Shown here piece by piece: positions 44,634 to 54,119 of a stretch of DNA of 64,000 nt. Each line of letters opens with the position of its first letter. The stretch's first letter is position 1. Below the pieces are notes generated by a model. That model did not search any database, was not told the origin of the DNA, and was given only the letters and a program-made list of their open reading frames with translations. Origin of the DNA: Polaribacter pacificus (lineage in GTDB: Bacteria > Bacteroidota > Bacteroidia > Flavobacteriales > Flavobacteriaceae); assembly GCF_038024035.1 (NCBI RefSeq), contig NZ_CP150664.1:496001-560000 (forward strand). Direction: 5' to 3'. The position numbers were made by a program, and so were the translations under genes.

Positions 44634-45215
44634 TTATTCGCTTTTCATTCTGATTTGAGATATTACTTCGTTCAATTCAACGAACAGATTTGAAAATTCC
44701 GATTTTCCAGATTCAAGTTCACTCAAACTTTTAGAAATGCTATAAATTCCGTTTTTAGTCAGAAAATTGAAGTTAGTCATTCCGCTTTCAGGTAATTCCG
44801 CTTTTTCAATTTTAGTCGCTTTCTCAACATATTTTTGTCCATTTTCCACATATTTTTTCACAACTCTCTGAACGCTTTCGTGTTGTCCAGCACCAATAAA
44901 TCCTCCACCTGTACTCAAATAAAGACTTGTGTCTCCAGTTGAAAAAGTCACGACAGTTGCAGTTGCTCCATTCATATCCATTTCAGAAACTATTCCGTAA
45001 ACATCATTTTTATCAATTCCACTTAAACCTAATTGTTCAGAAGTAGCCGAAAAAGCCATATTTCGCATATCAGTATAAGGATTTTGTTCCGTTTGTTTTT
45101 CAGTCGAATTTTGTTCTGCTGTTTTAGTTTTTCCTTTATTCGCAGATTTCATAAATAATGTAATTCCGATTATTAGAATTACTGCAATCATAATGTATAT
45201 CATAGGTTTCTTCAT
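44634..45215 (-). CDS. Membrane-anchored protein, copy 2
   Basis: A 193-residue protein identical to that at 41615-42196. The 730-bp unit (site plus gene) is duplicated with almost no change, whereas the upstream sites differ (GCGGTTTCCTAGCG at 42206, GCGTATTCTTAGCG at 45225). This suggests recent copying of one cassette. Confidence 0.7.
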   Translation of the reverse strand: MKKPMIYIMIAVILIIGITLFMKSANKGKTKTAEQNSTEKQTEQNPYTDMRNMAFSATSEQLGLSGIDKNDVYGIVSEMDMNGATATVVTFSTGDTSLYLSTGGGFIGAGQHESVQRVVKKYVENGQKYVEKATKIEKAELPESGMTNFNFLTKNGIYSISKSLSELESGKSEFSNLFVELNEVISQIRMKSE

Positions 45216-45224
45216 ATTGTGGGT

Positions 45225-45348
45225 AACGTGTTTGTGTATGGTTTCGTTGCGTATTCTTAGCGATAAATTTAATGAAATATTATGAACTTAAACACTCCTA
45301 CCCTTTTTGATTTAAAAACGAAGCTAGCAATGAACTATACACAGTGTT
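45225..45348 (-). repeat. attC-like cassette site, loop type L2
   Basis: Downstream site of the second 107-residue membrane protein cassette (opens GTTGGGTTTTCG). Confidence 0.88.
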
Positions 45349-45571
45349 GGGTTTTCGTTTTTTGTCGATTATTGTGAGCAGAGGCAAGATCTAATTAGTG
45401 TCCTCTCGCTTTAAAATCCTGGTATCTAAGTCAACTCAGACTCGCAGTTGTATTCAATTCCGCCACTATAGTAAATCTCTCTCGGACTTGTGAAAATGTC
45501 TTAGAATGGCTCTTTTGGCCTTAAATCGTTGTTCTATTCTGTTTTAATCTGTACAAATAAAGTAGTAATTT

Positions 45572-45895
45572 TTAAAACTCTTTTCCAAAGTTTAGCCAGA
45601 GGAAAAACAAAATTAAACTGATAATTATGTGAAATATTGGAAGAAGTGAAATAATTAAATTTTTCTTTTTCCTTTTTGTCCAACTATATAAAAAAGTCAA
45701 AGGATAAAGAGTTGAGAAAATTAAAAAAGAATAAGGCAAAAGCATATCAAAAAACGATTCATTTCCAGATCTGTGTCCAGCAAGTGAAATCATATTTGTT
45801 AAAAGTAAAAAAGGATAAATTCCAAATGGAATACAGGATAGAACCCATAGAACTATATAACTGAATTTTGATTCTTTTAAAATCTGAGATCCCAT
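45572..45895 (-). CDS. Three-helix membrane protein, copy 2
   Basis: A 107-residue protein differing from the 10093-10416 copy at three positions. The cassette body including the 220-bp non-coding tail (45349-45571) is shared, but both flanking sites differ in loop type, so this is an older duplication. Confidence 0.6.
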   Translation of the reverse strand: MGSQILKESKFSYIVLWVLSCIPFGIYPFLLLTNMISLAGHRSGNESFFDMLLPYSFLIFSTLYPLTFLYSWTKRKKKNLIISLLPIFHIIISLILFFLWLNFGKEF

Positions 45896-46049
45896 TCTTA
45901 ATTTAAATTTGTTGGCTGATTAATATTAACTCCATTCATTCCTCTAAAAGTATTTTTAGAATGTTGATGATGGAAGAATTTCTCGGCAATAAAAAATAAT
46001 CTAAAAAAACTAAAAGTTCAATATTAAATCTAATTTCCTAATGAAACCC

Positions 46050-46174
46050 AACGGTCTTGTATATGGTTTCGTTGCGGTTTCTTTGTAGTAAATTTAGTGA
46101 AATAAAATAAACTTGAACACTCCTACCCTTTTCGTTCTGAAAACGGATTAAAGCAATGAAGCATATACAGTGTT
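46050..46174 (-). repeat. attC-like cassette site, loop type L5
   Basis: Downstream site of M4; same sequence as the site at 48789 that carries M5. Confidence 0.87.
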
Positions 46175-46501
46175 AGGTTTTCGTTGCTGTACTAATTTGT
46201 CGGGCTTCCTAAAATTTCATTTGAACAACCTGTACTCCACTGTGATTTTTTCCAACCTTAACTCAACTCAGCTTTTCTACAATAATCAATTCGGAATCAG
46301 CTATAAATTCACGTGTGAGTCAGAAAAACTCCGCAAAATGGCTCTTTTGAGCTCTAAAATCGATAATTATGATCTTTTCTCTCGCATGACACAGTCAAAC
46401 GTAATGTTTCGACTAGCTTGTTTTCGAGGATTATTCAACCAAAATAAAGTTCTTTAAAAAACTATATTTCGGTAATTATTGAAAATTCCCCAATGAAACC
46501 T
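46175..46501 (-). other. Non-coding cassette M4
   Basis: M-type body, apparently identical to M5 (48914-49240) together with its downstream site. Confidence 0.7.
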
Positions 46502-46625
46502 AACGTGTTTGTGTATGGTTTCGTTGCGTATTGTTAGCGATAAATTTAATGAAATATTCTGAACTTAAACTCTCCTACTCTTTTTGATTTAAAAACGAAG
46601 CTAGCAATGAACTATACACAGTGTT
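46502..46625 (-). repeat. attC-like cassette site, loop type L2
   Basis: Downstream site of N10; same sequence as 39557-39680. Confidence 0.88.
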
Positions 46626-47016
46626 AGCCATTGTTAGGGCGCGCTGACTTTCGAGCTATCACAAACCTTAATTTATCTTCACAAACAAACGAGACAGAAT
46701 GCGTATCCCTCAGATAATAAGTAAGCGAGACAATTCCACAAACTCAATAAACACAAAAGAACCACTTTCAGCATTTAGTTTGTGACTTAGGGTACATACA
46801 TAGCGCCTTTTTTGGTATAGAACGAGTCAGAACGCTTTCACGTGTACAGTCAAAAAAAAGGTATTAAAGAAATGTTGAATAAAAACTCCTAACCTTTTAA
46901 GCGTTTAGTTCCCAAAAAAGGATCTTTAACGGTAACATTAAACAAAGTTCAGATTTTTAAAAGAAATTCAATCGGCTTGTTAAAACCTTAAAATTTAGTT
47001 TGCACTAATTATGGGT
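46626..47016 (-). other. Non-coding cassette N10
   Basis: Apparently identical to N9. Confidence 0.75.
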
Positions 47017-47140
47017 AACGTGTTTGTATAAGATTAGTTGCGTGGTTTTAGCGATAAACTTAGTAAATATTAACCGAATAGAAAATCCGCGAGGATTTTC
47101 GTAAGAAAACCAGTACTAGCAATTAATTTTATACGGTGTT
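47017..47140 (-). repeat. attC-like cassette site, loop type L4
   Basis: Downstream site of the dihydrofolate reductase-family cassette (opens GTTGTAAGCTGG). Confidence 0.88.
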
Positions 47141-47152
47141 GTAAGCTGGCTT

Positions 47153-47698
47153 TTACTTTTTATATGTCAAAACTGTTATTCCGCATTTATAGGCTTTTGC
47201 ACTTTTCAATTTTAATTCAGTTTTATAATTAACTTTCTCAAATATTGGCATTCCTTTCCCCAAAATCGAAGGATTTATAAAAAAATAATATTCGTCAATT
47301 AAATTTTCTCTTATTAGTGAAGAAACAAATTCGCCACCTCCATAGGCAATTATGTCATTTCCAGTTGAGGACTTTAATTTTTCTATTTTTTCGACTAAAT
47401 CTCCTTTTTCCAAAAGGGTATTTTCCCATTCAGTATTTTCGAGCGTTTTTGTAAAAACTATTTTATTTGAGTTATTAATTTTTTCAGCACCTTCCAATTC
47501 TTTGTTGGATTTCCAATGTGGAATAAATCCCTCAGCAAGTTTTCGCCCTAATACAATGGTGTCAGTCGATTCTGTTATTTCTTTGACGAAGTTCTTTAGT
47601 TCTTCATCCCAATTCCAAATCATCCAGTCCATTTCTCCGTTTGGACCAGAAATGAATCCATCAATCGAGAGTTGAATTTGAAGTTTTAATTTTCTCAC
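47153..47698 (-). CDS. RibD C-terminal/dihydrofolate reductase-family protein
   Basis: A 181-residue protein. QIQLSIDGFISGPNGEMDW, DTIVLGRKLAEGFIPHW, GNDIIAYGGGEFVSSLIREN and DEYYFFINPSILGKGMPIF are the conserved blocks of the YyaP/RibD_C dihydrofolate-reductase-like family. It probably binds NADPH through the GGG loop; the substrate is unknown. Chromosome-type metabolic cassette; DHFR-type cassettes in classical integrons confer trimethoprim resistance, but this is a different subfamily. Confidence 0.85.
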   Translation of the reverse strand: MRKLKLQIQLSIDGFISGPNGEMDWMIWNWDEELKNFVKEITESTDTIVLGRKLAEGFIPHWKSNKELEGAEKINNSNKIVFTKTLENTEWENTLLEKGDLVEKIEKLKSSTGNDIIAYGGGEFVSSLIRENLIDEYYFFINPSILGKGMPIFEKVNYKTELKLKSAKAYKCGITVLTYKK

Positions 47699-47747
47699 TT
47701 TTTACTGATTTTCGTTAAAGTTACAATCTTGTTTTCGGCTTGCTTAC

Positions 47748-47872
47748 AACGTGTTTGTGTATGGTTTCGTTGCGTATTCTTAGCGATAAATTTAATGAAA
47801 TATTATGAACATTAAACACTTCTACCCTTTCTGATTTAAAAACGAAGCTAGCAATGAACTATACACAGTGTT
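47748..47872 (-). repeat. attC-like cassette site, loop type L2
   Basis: Downstream site of the second FRG cassette (opens GTTAGCTGTAG). The AAC end preceded by GCTTAC complements GTTGTAAGC at 47138. Confidence 0.88.
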
Positions 47873-47885
47873 AGCTGTAGTTATC

Positions 47886-48755
47886 TTATACAAACTTACT
47901 ATAATTTAAAGATTTAGCTAATCCTTCAATTCCAGGAAATAATATTTCGGAATTTATATTCATTTCTCTTAAGTTTTCTAATATTTCTCTGTGGATTTTT
48001 TTCGGAATATTAATTTTAACAAGTGCAAATTGATCTTGTTTGTATGAATCTGAATTTAATATAAGATGTCTAAAGTCCCAAAATAAAGGAGTTTGGTTTC
48101 CAATTATTGTAGATAAACTTTCGACAAAAGGAATTTTTAAATTTGTAGGCATAACAAATAATCCTTGTTGCCTATATATTCTTTCATTACTGTTTTCGGG
48201 TCTAATTATTAATAACTTTTTTTCTACTTCGTTGAAAGCATTTTTTATTTTTTCGTTGGCTAATTTAATAGAAAGTGAGTCAAGTGTTTTTTGAGAAGCT
48301 GAATTTGTTTCGTTCTCATTTGTATAAGTTTCAAATATAAACTTATTCAAAGTATGTTTATTAATTCCCCAAACAGCAGAATCTGTATAACTTTCAGAAA
48401 TTGCCATTTGTGTTGCTACAAAAAATGAATCTGTAAAATCTATCAATCTTGTTGAAGCCCCATAATGTTGCATTATAGATAACCATTCAACGTAGTTTTC
48501 TTTTTCAATTGTTGGATTTTTAAATAATGGATATTTCCACTGAAATTCTTCAATCATTTGTTTTTCCTGAACCGTTATTATTGCTCGGTCAACATAATTA
48601 GGATGGATTCTTTCAACTAATCTTTCTAATGATGAAGAAATTGTCCAATCTTTATTTGATTGTCCTCTAAACAAAAGCTGTTTCGTTAATTTACTATTTA
48701 AAAGAAAAATATCTTTCCAGTTATTTAATTCAGTTTCAATAAAAAGATTTTTCAT
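47886..48755 (-). CDS. FRG-domain protein 2
   Basis: A 289-residue protein. FRG blocks: LLFRGQSNKDWTISSSLERL (about 28-47), SIMQHYGASTRLIDFTDSFF (about 92-111), RIYRQQGLFVMPTNL (about 199). Longer than FRG protein 1 and only distantly similar, with lysine-rich helices between blocks. Two unrelated FRG cassettes in one array hint at a selected role. Confidence 0.85.
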   Translation of the reverse strand: MKNLFIETELNNWKDIFLLNSKLTKQLLFRGQSNKDWTISSSLERLVERIHPNYVDRAIITVQEKQMIEEFQWKYPLFKNPTIEKENYVEWLSIMQHYGASTRLIDFTDSFFVATQMAISESYTDSAVWGINKHTLNKFIFETYTNENETNSASQKTLDSLSIKLANEKIKNAFNEVEKKLLIIRPENSNERIYRQQGLFVMPTNLKIPFVESLSTIIGNQTPLFWDFRHLILNSDSYKQDQFALVKINIPKKIHREILENLREMNINSEILFPGIEGLAKSLNYSKFV

Positions 48756-48788
48756 TTAATAGCGATGATTTCGTTTTTAATTACAGCT

Positions 48789-48913
48789 AACGGTCTTGTA
48801 TATGGTTTCGTTGCGGTTTCTTTGTAGTAAATTTAGTGAAATAAAATAAACTTGAACACTCCTACCCTTTTCGTTCTGAAAACGGATTAAAGCAATGAAG
48901 CATATACAGTGTT
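48789..48913 (-). repeat. attC-like cassette site, loop type L5
   Basis: Downstream site of M5. The AAC end preceded by TTACAGCT complements GTTAGCTGTA at 47870. Confidence 0.87.
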
Positions 48914-49240
48914 AGGTTTTCGTTGCTGTACTAATTTGTCGGGCTTCCTAAAATTTCATTTGAACAACCTGTACTCCACTGTGATTTTTTCCAACCTTAA
49001 CTCAACTCAGCTTTTCTACAATAATCAATTCGGAATCAGCTATAAATTCACGTGTGAGTCAGAAAAACTCCGCAAAATGGCTCTTTTGAGCTCTAAAATC
49101 GATAATTATGATCTTTTCTCTCGCATGACACAGTCAAACGTAATGTTTCGACTAGCTTGTTTTCGAGGATTATTCAACCAAAATAAAGTTCTTTAAAAAA
49201 CTATATTTCGGTAATTATTGAAAATTCCCCAATGAAACCT
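48914..49240 (-). other. Non-coding cassette M5
   Basis: Apparently identical to M4. Confidence 0.7.
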
Positions 49241-49364
49241 AACGTGTTTGTGTATGGTTTCGTTGCGTAATGTTAGCGATAAATTTAATGAAATATTCTG
49301 AACTTAAACACTCCTACCCTTTTCGACTTAAAAACGGCTCTAGCAATGAACTATACACAGTGTT
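49241..49364 (-). repeat. attC-like cassette site, L2 variant
   Basis: Downstream site of N11 (loop TAATGTTAGCG..TTTTCGACTTAAAAACGGC). Confidence 0.87.
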
Positions 49365-49757
49365 AGCCATTGTTAGTGCGCGCTGACTCTCGTGCAAATC
49401 ACAAACCTTAATTTAGCTTCACAAACAAACGAGACAGAATGCTTATCCCTCAGATAATAAGTATGCGAGACAATTCCACAAACACTATAAATACAAAAGA
49501 GCCACTTTTAGCATTTAGTTTGTGACTTAGTACACATAAATAGCGCCTTTTTTGGTAAAGAACGAGTCAGAACGCTTTCACGTGTACAGTCAAAAAAACG
49601 GTATTAAAGAAATGTTGAATAAAAACTCCTAACCTTTTAAGCGTTTAGTTCTCCAAAAAAGGATCTTTAACGGTAACATTAAACAAAGTTCAGATTTTTA
49701 AAAGAAATTCAATCGGCTTGTTAAAACCTTAAAATTTAGTTTGCACTAATTATGGGT
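49365..49757 (-). other. Non-coding cassette N11
   Basis: N-type body with TTAGTACACATAAATAGCG in place of the usual TTAGGGTACATAAATAGCG; no gene. Confidence 0.7.
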
Positions 49758-49946
49758 AACGGTCTTGTGTATGAAACGTAGCGTATATATAAACACTAAC
49801 TTTTCGGATTTAGCACGAGCCGAATTTTTATTTTTTCTATTTATCTTTTAATTTCTAAATATACAAAAATAAAAATTTGGCGGACTTAATAAATAAGCAA
49901 AAACCTTTCGGAAAGCCTATAATAGCTATGTTTTATACACGTTGTT
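49758..49946 (-). repeat. Long attC-like cassette site, loop type L6
   Basis: 189 bp. Starts AACGGTCTTGTGTATGAAACG, contains AGCACGAGCCGAATTTTT and AATTTGGCGGACTT, ends TTTTATACACGTTGTT. Downstream site of the DUF983/AraC cassette (opens GTTGTGCATAGTGC). Confidence 0.82.
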
Positions 49947-50003
49947 GTGCATAGTGCTTTCACGTACTGCTCTACTCTCTATTCAAATTTTAGTAGTCTA
50001 TAG

Positions 50004-50450
50004 CTAAACCTGCTTAGCGTTTTTGTTATATTTCTTGAAGATGTTAATCCAGATATTTCTAGATAATCGTAATACAACTGGAATAAGAATGATTAGCATT
50101 CCAATTAGTGCAAAAAATGATTCCAAAACACTAAGACCAACTATTAAATAAGATATTAAAAACGTTATTATGGCTATTCCAACATTTAAACCATAGCTGA
50201 CATACATTGCTCCGAAAAAGAAAGAAGGTTCTATGACATATTTCAAACCGCAATTTTTACAGCGTTCGTGCATTTTAAATATTGAACTCAGTTTATATGG
50301 ATTATTTTCAACATACATACTTTCTTCTTGGCATACCGGACAAGTACCAGTAACAATGCTATATATTTTAGTCCCTTTAAATAAATCCATACACTCAATT
50401 CTTAAATTATTCAGTTCTACTTTTAAAACATAAAAGATCAAATGTTTCAA
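50004..50450 (-). CDS. DUF983-family zinc-ribbon membrane protein
   Basis: A 148-residue protein: TGTCPVCQEESMYVENNPY and HERCKNCGLKYVIEPSFFFGAMYVSYG give two CxxC pairs followed by two helices (GIAIITFLISYLIVG, LIGMLIILIPVVLRL), the DUF983 layout. The start is probably at an ATG about 20 codons in (MDLFKGTKIYS). Divergent from the AraC-type gene in the same cassette. Confidence 0.82.
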   Translation of the reverse strand: MKHLIFYVLKVELNNLRIECMDLFKGTKIYSIVTGTCPVCQEESMYVENNPYKLSSIFKMHERCKNCGLKYVIEPSFFFGAMYVSYGLNVGIAIITFLISYLIVGLSVLESFFALIGMLIILIPVVLRLSRNIWINIFKKYNKNAKQV

Positions 50451-50658
50451 TTATCTTTTAGTAGAAACTTCCATATCTTTTATAAAATATTCATAAAGCT
50501 AAAAAAAACAGTTTTTTAAAGCAATAAAGACATTTCAATTATACGTCTAAATATGATGTGAAAGTAAAATCTTTCCATTACGTCCGCAAAATTAAATATT
50601 TTGTTGATACAAATAAATAACTATATTCGCTTTTAATAGCACAATTAAGACATTTTAT

Positions 50659-51534
50659 ATGACCAAATATCCAATTTACGACATTAGGAATTTTAACAAG
50701 AAAATAAATGGGAACAATCTATATATAAATACTTTTAGAAATCATTTGATTAGCCATAGTTTTATTGAAAATTCGCATAGTCATAATTTTTATCTGTTGG
50801 TATTATTTACCAAAGGGAAAGGCATTCACAAAATTGACTTTAATACTTTTGAGATTACCAAAGGAAGCATTTTTATGATAAGGCCAGGTCAGGTTCATAG
50901 CTGGAAACTATCTGACGATGTAGATGGTTTTATCGTTTTCTTTACCGAAGAATTATATAATTTGTATTTCGGAAATAAGAGCATTCAGGATTATCCTTTT
51001 TATGCCAACAATCAAGAAATCTCAGAAATTAGATTTTTTGAAAACGAATTGCACGATATAGAATATTACTTTAACCTGTTAATAAATGAAACAAGAAGTC
51101 TAAAGACTAAAAAGTTAGATAAAGTAATGAACCTTTTAGATATTATACATATTGAGATAACAAGAAAATATCTTTTGGAAAATAAGTACACCACAAATTC
51201 CTATGGTGAAAAGATTGAGCAATTCAATGAATATTTGAATATGTATTACAAATCGGAAAAATCTCCATCGTTTTATGCCTCAAAATTGAATATTACTTTA
51301 AAACACCTTAATAGAATTTGTAAGGATAAACTTAATAAAACGGTAACGGATTTAATTGCTCAAAAAAATGTTCTTGAGAGTAAGCGAATGTTGACTTTTA
51401 CACAAAAATCAGTAGGTGATATAGCACTAGAGTTAGGTTATCTTAACTATTCATATTTTACAAGGTTATTTAAAAAGCATACATCAATAACCCCATCAAA
51501 GTTTCGAGCCAATTTAAAACTCTCTGATTGGTAG
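50659..51534 (+). CDS. AraC-family transcriptional regulator (opposite strand)
   Basis: A 291-residue protein: N-terminal cupin-like domain (HSHNFYLLVLFTKGKGIHKID, GSIFMIRPGQVHSWKLSDD) and C-terminal double HTH (PSFYASKLNITLKHLNRICK, VGDIALELGYLNYSYFTRLF). Clearly the only well-supported gene on the plus strand in the array. It shares a cassette with the divergent DUF983 gene, so both must use promoters in 50451-50658. Confidence 0.9.
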   Translation: MTKYPIYDIRNFNKKINGNNLYINTFRNHLISHSFIENSHSHNFYLLVLFTKGKGIHKIDFNTFEITKGSIFMIRPGQVHSWKLSDDVDGFIVFFTEELYNLYFGNKSIQDYPFYANNQEISEIRFFENELHDIEYYFNLLINETRSLKTKKLDKVMNLLDIIHIEITRKYLLENKYTTNSYGEKIEQFNEYLNMYYKSEKSPSFYASKLNITLKHLNRICKDKLNKTVTDLIAQKNVLESKRMLTFTQKSVGDIALELGYLNYSYFTRLFKKHTSITPSKFRANLKLSDW

Positions 51535-51634
51535 ATTCCATTTCTTTCCTTACTTAGTAGAAATTTAAAATACTATCGTTTAATACTTATGACGAATTTT
51601 GATGTTTAACACGTGCATTTTCTGCATTATGCAC

Positions 51635-51819
51635 AACGGTCTTGTATATGGCTCGTAGCGTGCAAATTATGAAATTATTTTCGGATGAAGCACGAGCCGA
51701 ATTTTTTAATTTTTCTTATTATTCTTACTCAATAAGCCAAATTAAAAAATTTGGCGGACTAGCAAATATACTTTAACTTCGATTAAGCAACTGACTAGCT
51801 GTGAGCTATATACGTTGTT
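51635..51819 (-). repeat. Long attC-like cassette site, loop type L6
   Basis: 185 bp. Downstream site of the CDF transporter cassette (opens GTTGTAAGTAGTGC). The AAC end preceded by TTATGCAC complements GTTGTGCATAG at 49944, so the divergent gene pair is one 1.7-kb cassette. Confidence 0.82.
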
Positions 51820-51840
51820 GTAAGTAGTGCTTTTTTTCAT

Positions 51841-52635
51841 TCACTTACTTAATTTCAATATCCGAAACGCTCCTTGAATTACCAACACAAAAACAATTGT
51901 TCCGATAATTAAATCAGGTTTACTCGAACTCAACCAATTTACCAAAATTCCAGCAATTATTACTCCTAAATTGATAATCACGTCATTTGATGTAAAAATC
52001 ATACTCGCTTTCATATGAGCCTCTTCTTTGCTTTTTGACTTTTGCAAAATGTAAAGACAAATTCCGTTTGCGATAAGTGCAAAAATCGAAACGATAATCA
52101 TTGTCGAAAAATCGGGAAGTTTCTCGTCTCCAAAAAATCTTCTTAAAACTTCCACAAATCCAATAATCGCAAGTGTTATTTGAAAATATCCAGCAAGTTT
52201 TGCAATCCGCTTTTTCTTAACTATAGTTCCTCCAACCGCAAACAAACTAATTCCGTACACGAAACTGTCGGCAAGCATATCCAAACTGTCTGCAACAAGT
52301 CCCATTGATTTTGAGATAATTCCTGTTGTCATTTCGATAATGAAAAAAGCAAAATTGATTGCAAGTACAGACCAAAGTAGCTTTTTTTGGTTTGCGTTTT
52401 CTTTAAATTCCGTTTGGTCGGTTTGTTCCGTTGAGATTTTTTTTCCGCCTAAATTCAGTTCGATAACTGACTTTTCGATTTGGTCAATTTCTCCGCTGTG
52501 AAAAACAGTCAATTTTCGGTTCGGAATATCAAAGTCCAGATTCGCAATACTTGAAATTCCGTCCAATTTCATTCGGATTAGATTTTCCTCTGAAGGACAG
52601 TCCATTTTCGTAATTTCAAATATCGTTTTATTCAC
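51841..52635 (-). CDS. Cation diffusion facilitator-type transporter with HMA-like N-terminus
   Basis: About 264 residues, start chosen at GTG 52633-52635 (NKTIFEITKMDCPSEENLIR), because codons upstream pass the cassette boundary at 52666. An HMA-like domain is followed by six helices; GLVADSLDMLADSFVYGISL carries the DxxxD metal site of CDF proteins, and FTSNDVIINLGVII a second one. Probably exports a divalent cation; the metal is unknown. No ATG is available before the HMA domain. Confidence 0.85.
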   Translation of the reverse strand: MNKTIFEITKMDCPSEENLIRMKLDGISSIANLDFDIPNRKLTVFHSGEIDQIEKSVIELNLGGKKISTEQTDQTEFKENANQKKLLWSVLAINFAFFIIEMTTGIISKSMGLVADSLDMLADSFVYGISLFAVGGTIVKKKRIAKLAGYFQITLAIIGFVEVLRRFFGDEKLPDFSTMIIVSIFALIANGICLYILQKSKSKEEAHMKASMIFTSNDVIINLGVIIAGILVNWLSSSKPDLIIGTIVFVLVIQGAFRILKLSK

Positions 52636-52665
52636 TCGGTTTCTGGGTTTTTCGGCATTACTTAC

Positions 52666-52864
52666 AACGTGAGTGTATATGATTAGTTTTGGGTGGCTTA
52701 TATTGTGCTCTGGGTGTGCCGACATGATGTAGACAAAGTTGCTGGAGGCACTCAGGATGCTAGACAATATAAGCCTACCTTGATTTTCGTGTTTTCTTTA
52801 CACTTTAAAAGTAACTAAATTTTTGAATCTTTCTAAATTTTAAAAATTAATTATATACGCTGTT
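52666..52864 (-). repeat. Long attC-like cassette site, loop type L7
   Basis: 199 bp, starts AACGTGAGTGTATATGATTAG and ends AATTATATACGCTGTT; has internal stems GGCTTATATTGT/ACAATATAAGCC and GTGCC..GGCAC. Downstream site of P1; apparently identical to 60671-60869. AAC end preceded by TTACTTAC complements GTTGTAAGTAG at 51817. Confidence 0.85.
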
Positions 52865-53012
52865 GTGTTTAGTATGGCATAGGAGTTCCTATTGTGTTAA
52901 AAGCACTAGCAAGCTTTTCGATCCTATCCTTTTTTTAAATTGTTCCTAATCTAGCCATACGGTGGATTGAAGCCGCTACATTGATAGGACCGTCAACTCA
53001 AATTTTTTTATT

Positions 53013-53053
53013 CTAAGATGAACTATATAACTCCCTTATATCGATTGTCTTAG
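53013..53053. other. Conserved hairpin in P1
   Basis: CTAAGA and TCTTAG close the structure; the inner arm ATATAA/TTATAT around CTCCC differs in P3 (ATATG/CATAT around CTC) yet still pairs. Confidence 0.6.
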
Positions 53054-53196
53054 AAGAAAAGGATTCTTTCGTTTCTAATTCAACACTAAAAATCAGCAGT
53101 TCATTCAAGAACGTGATCTTTCATTTAAAGGGTATCGATTTTTATAAATCCAGAACACAAGTTCTTGACTTTCTAATTTTTTTTCAAGAACTTAGG

Positions 53197-53259
53197 CAAA
53201 CTGTATACGTTGCAAACGTATTGAGAGTCAACTCTCAACGATTACAATCGAACAGTTTG
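53197..53259. other. Four-stem cloverleaf in P1 (possible structured RNA or folded ssDNA)
   Basis: Closing stem CAAACTGT/ACAGTTTG, then hairpins ATACGTT-GCA-AACGTAT, TGAGAG-TCAA-CTCTCA and CGATT-AC-AATCG. In P3 the first closing pair changes C-G to T-A and the first hairpin changes a T-A to A-T pair, with pairing kept. It does not match a tRNA. Confidence 0.65.
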
Positions 53260-53380
53260 GCGAATTCACAATTCTTGTTCCGCTTCAAAAAGTTTCGTTA
53301 AATATCTGGGTTTTTAGTCCTGGAATCTTAGAAAGAATCTAAATTTTAGTTGATGACCAAAAGGCTGCAATATGAAATAC

Positions 53381-53505
53381 AACGTGTTTGTATAAGATTA
53401 GTTGCGGTTTCTTAGCGATAAATTTAATGAAATAATACAAACTTCAACACTCCTACTCTTTTCGTTTTAAAAACGTATCTAAAGCAATTGATTTTATACA
53501 GTGTT
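53381..53505 (-). repeat. attC-like cassette site, loop type L3
   Basis: Downstream site of the 138-residue cassette (opens GTTGGCTACCG). The AAC end is preceded by ATGAAATAC, also found at the attI-like junction at 61386. Confidence 0.88.
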
Positions 53506-53548
53506 GGCTACCGTTTTTTTCAATCCGCCTTTGATAAATTCAAATCAT

Positions 53549-53965
53549 TCACTTTTTACCAGAAGCTTTTTTGGTTTTCAGTTGTTGTGATATGGTTTCA
53601 ATTTTTTCATTCAATATGGTTGTCGAATCGTTATATTTCTCTTGTAAAAGATAATATTTCGCATTTAAAGACTTGTAATCTTTCTTTAAAGAATGATATT
53701 CGTGATTCAGATACGTTTCTATACTCCACTTTAAACCACTAAAAAAAAGAGGGATGATAAATGCTAAAATTCCTATTTTCTGCGTAGTAGTAAAGTTATT
53801 CCACCATTTTTTAATAGGTGTTATAATTGGAGTAAATCTATCTACTTCGTACCAACCATTATTCAGACATTTTTTTAATTCACTTTTTTTATTTACTATT
53901 TTAACGTCAGTAATATTTCCACCATATCCATCTGATTTATCTTTATTTAATGTGTATTTAGTCAT
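53549..53965 (-). CDS. Single-helix membrane protein with coiled coil
   Basis: A 138-residue protein: N-terminal soluble segment (LKKCLNNGWYEVDRFTPIIT), helix TQKIGILAFIIPLFFSGLKW (about 62-81), then a coiled coil (LKKDYKSLNAKYYLLQEKYN, TILNEKIETISQQLKTKK). No family recognised. Confidence 0.62.
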   Translation of the reverse strand: MTKYTLNKDKSDGYGGNITDVKIVNKKSELKKCLNNGWYEVDRFTPIITPIKKWWNNFTTTQKIGILAFIIPLFFSGLKWSIETYLNHEYHSLKKDYKSLNAKYYLLQEKYNDSTTILNEKIETISQQLKTKKASGKK

Positions 53966-53995
53966 TCCTTTTGAGTGTGATTGGTAATGGTTGCC

Positions 53996-54119
53996 AACGT
54001 GTTTGTGTATGGTTTCGTTGCGTATTCTTAGCGATAAATTTAATGAAATATTATGAACTTAAACACTCCTACCCTTTTTGATTGATAAACGAAGCTAGCA
54101 ATGAACCATACACAGTGTT
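53996..54119 (-). repeat. attC-like cassette site, loop type L2
   Basis: Downstream site of N12; right arm has AACCATACACAG. The AAC end preceded by GGTTGCC approximates the complement of GTTGGCTACC at 53503. Confidence 0.87.

Larger units (their letters stand above)
52865..53380 (-). other. Non-coding cassette P1
   Basis: 516-bp body without a credible gene (a 62-codon plus-strand frame is not conserved in P3). Carries a hairpin at 53013-53053 and a cloverleaf at 53197-53259. The 718-bp unit 52666-53383 recurs at 60671-61388. Confidence 0.75.

Noticed and set aside
47153..47698. Trimethoprim-resistance dihydrofolate reductase cassette
   Set aside because: Sequence blocks are those of the RibD_C/YyaP branch, not of DfrA or DfrB, so no resistance claim is made.
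53113..53301. 62-codon plus-strand frame in P1 and P2
   Set aside because: It is identical only because the DNA is copied; P3 does not keep it. It overlaps the cloverleaf, which explains the conservation better.
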